From Hyphomicrobiales bacterium (GTDB taxonomy: Bacteria > Pseudomonadota > Alphaproteobacteria > Rhizobiales > Aestuariivirgaceae): a DNA stretch of 5,841 nucleotides. The DNA is taken from the NCBI GenBank assembly GCA_026996935.1, contig JALWJW010000106.1, positions 1-5,841 of the forward strand, given 5' to 3'. Of this stretch, positions 5,372 through 5,841 are shown piece after piece (the first letter of the stretch is position 1; each line of letters opens with the position of its first letter). The notes under the pieces are model-generated. The model ran no database searches, was not told where the DNA came from, and saw only the letters and a list, made by a program, of their open reading frames with translations. Both the position numbers and the translations under genes were made by a program.

Positions 5372-5815
5372 TTAACAATCTAATTTGAAAGGTGGCGCTC
5401 TGGTCTGGTTGGCGGTTTCGACGTGTGAGAAAGTCAGTTCATACTGCCCAATAAAGACAACACCTTGAACACTTTGCTCAGGCGCAAAAAAGTGAAACCC
5501 TTCTGGTGCCAGAGTATTATTGGCAATAGAAAAACTCAAACAAACAGGACAACGCATACCTGAGTTTTTTGAATTCGGCGTGTTTTGTGATTGAGACTGG
5601 TCTTGTGTTGTTGATTGGGAAGCTAAAGGCAAAGGCCGCTTCACAATACCGTAAGTTGTACAGATAACAGCATAACGCCAGCCATCTTCTGCATTGTCAG
5701 AACTGCCACCAATTGGCATGGCCTGGGCAAATTGAATAAAGGCCGGCAACAGTATCGCAACTATTGCCAGTAAATTTATTCTGGAACTTCGCCGTAGCAG
5801 ATTCATACAAGTCAT
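5372..5815 (-). CDS. DUF2946-like exported cysteine protein
   Basis: A 147-residue protein. Residues 8-32 look like a signal peptide or N-terminal anchor (RRSSRINLL, hydrophobic core, AQA before MPIGG). The mature part fits DUF2946 by layout: YAVICTTYGIVK with C52, a low-complexity Gln/Ser/Asn linker (about 65-86), the CPVC motif (C89, C92), and RAPP near the C-terminus (139-142). It ends in a Cys, C147. DUF2946 proteins are small envelope proteins often found near metal, especially copper, uptake genes; the function is not established. The ATG at 5815 has GAGG only 4 nt upstream, and the ATG at codon 4 (5806) has it at 13 nt, so either may be used. Genes beyond the right edge would show whether a TonB-type receptor is adjacent. 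Family assignment is by pattern only. Confidence 0.65.
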   Translation of the reverse strand: MTCMNLLRRSSRINLLAIVAILLPAFIQFAQAMPIGGSSDNAEDGWRYAVICTTYGIVKRPLPLASQSTTQDQSQSQNTPNSKNSGMRCPVCLSFSIANNTLAPEGFHFFAPEQSVQGVVFIGQYELTFSHVETANQTRAPPFKLDC

Positions 5816-5841
5816 GACACCTCATTACTGGAAAATAAAAC

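Overview
The window looks like ordinary chromosomal DNA of an alphaproteobacterium. This rests on the protein families present (a DUF4105/Lnb-type protein, a Coa1-like membrane protein, a PuuB-like FAD oxidoreductase, ATC hydrolase and a periplasmic DsrE) and on the moderate, non-extreme base composition. The genus cannot be fixed from the sequence alone. Six of the seven confident protein genes are on the minus strand. I see no rRNA, tRNA, transposase, integrase or CRISPR array.

Layout from left to right. (1) Positions 1-600 (-) hold the N-terminal 200 residues of a membrane-anchored DUF4105 (Lnb N-terminal domain) protein that runs off the left edge. (2) Positions 687-1433 (-) hold a class II aldolase/adducin-fold protein. 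It keeps the three metal-binding histidines, but the catalytic Glu position of true aldolases is Ala. (3) Positions 1434-1575 form a divergent intergenic region with a perfect AAAACGTTTT palindrome close to the aldolase start. (4) Positions 1576-2217 (+) hold the only confident plus-strand gene, a two-helix membrane protein with a C-terminal Coa1-like domain. Its last codons form a 12-bp perfect hairpin that appears to terminate the operon arriving from the other side.

(5) Positions 4496 to 2228 (-) form a compact three-gene operon: VOC/glyoxalase-like protein, TTG-started FAD-dependent amine/amino-acid oxidoreductase, and L-2-amino-thiazoline-4-carboxylate (ATC) hydrolase-family protein. The spacings are only 17 and 11 nt, so the enzymes probably serve one small-molecule catabolic or detoxification route. 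The substrate is not known. (6) Positions 4497-4876 have no confident gene but are rich in secondary structure: a perfect 10-bp hairpin, a palindrome, a compound hairpin, a distant inverted repeat and a short direct repeat. A 24-residue hydrophobic micro-ORF is possible here. (7) Positions 5815 to 4877 (-) hold a two-gene set of exported proteins: a DUF2946-like Cys protein, then a signal-peptide-bearing DsrE-like protein with a CxxC motif. This suggests an envelope function linked to thiol or metal chemistry.

The most interesting points are the terminator hairpin inside a coding sequence, the uncharacterised VOC-oxidoreductase-ATC hydrolase operon, and the structured intergenic region. Nothing here amounts to a clear new defence or mobile system.
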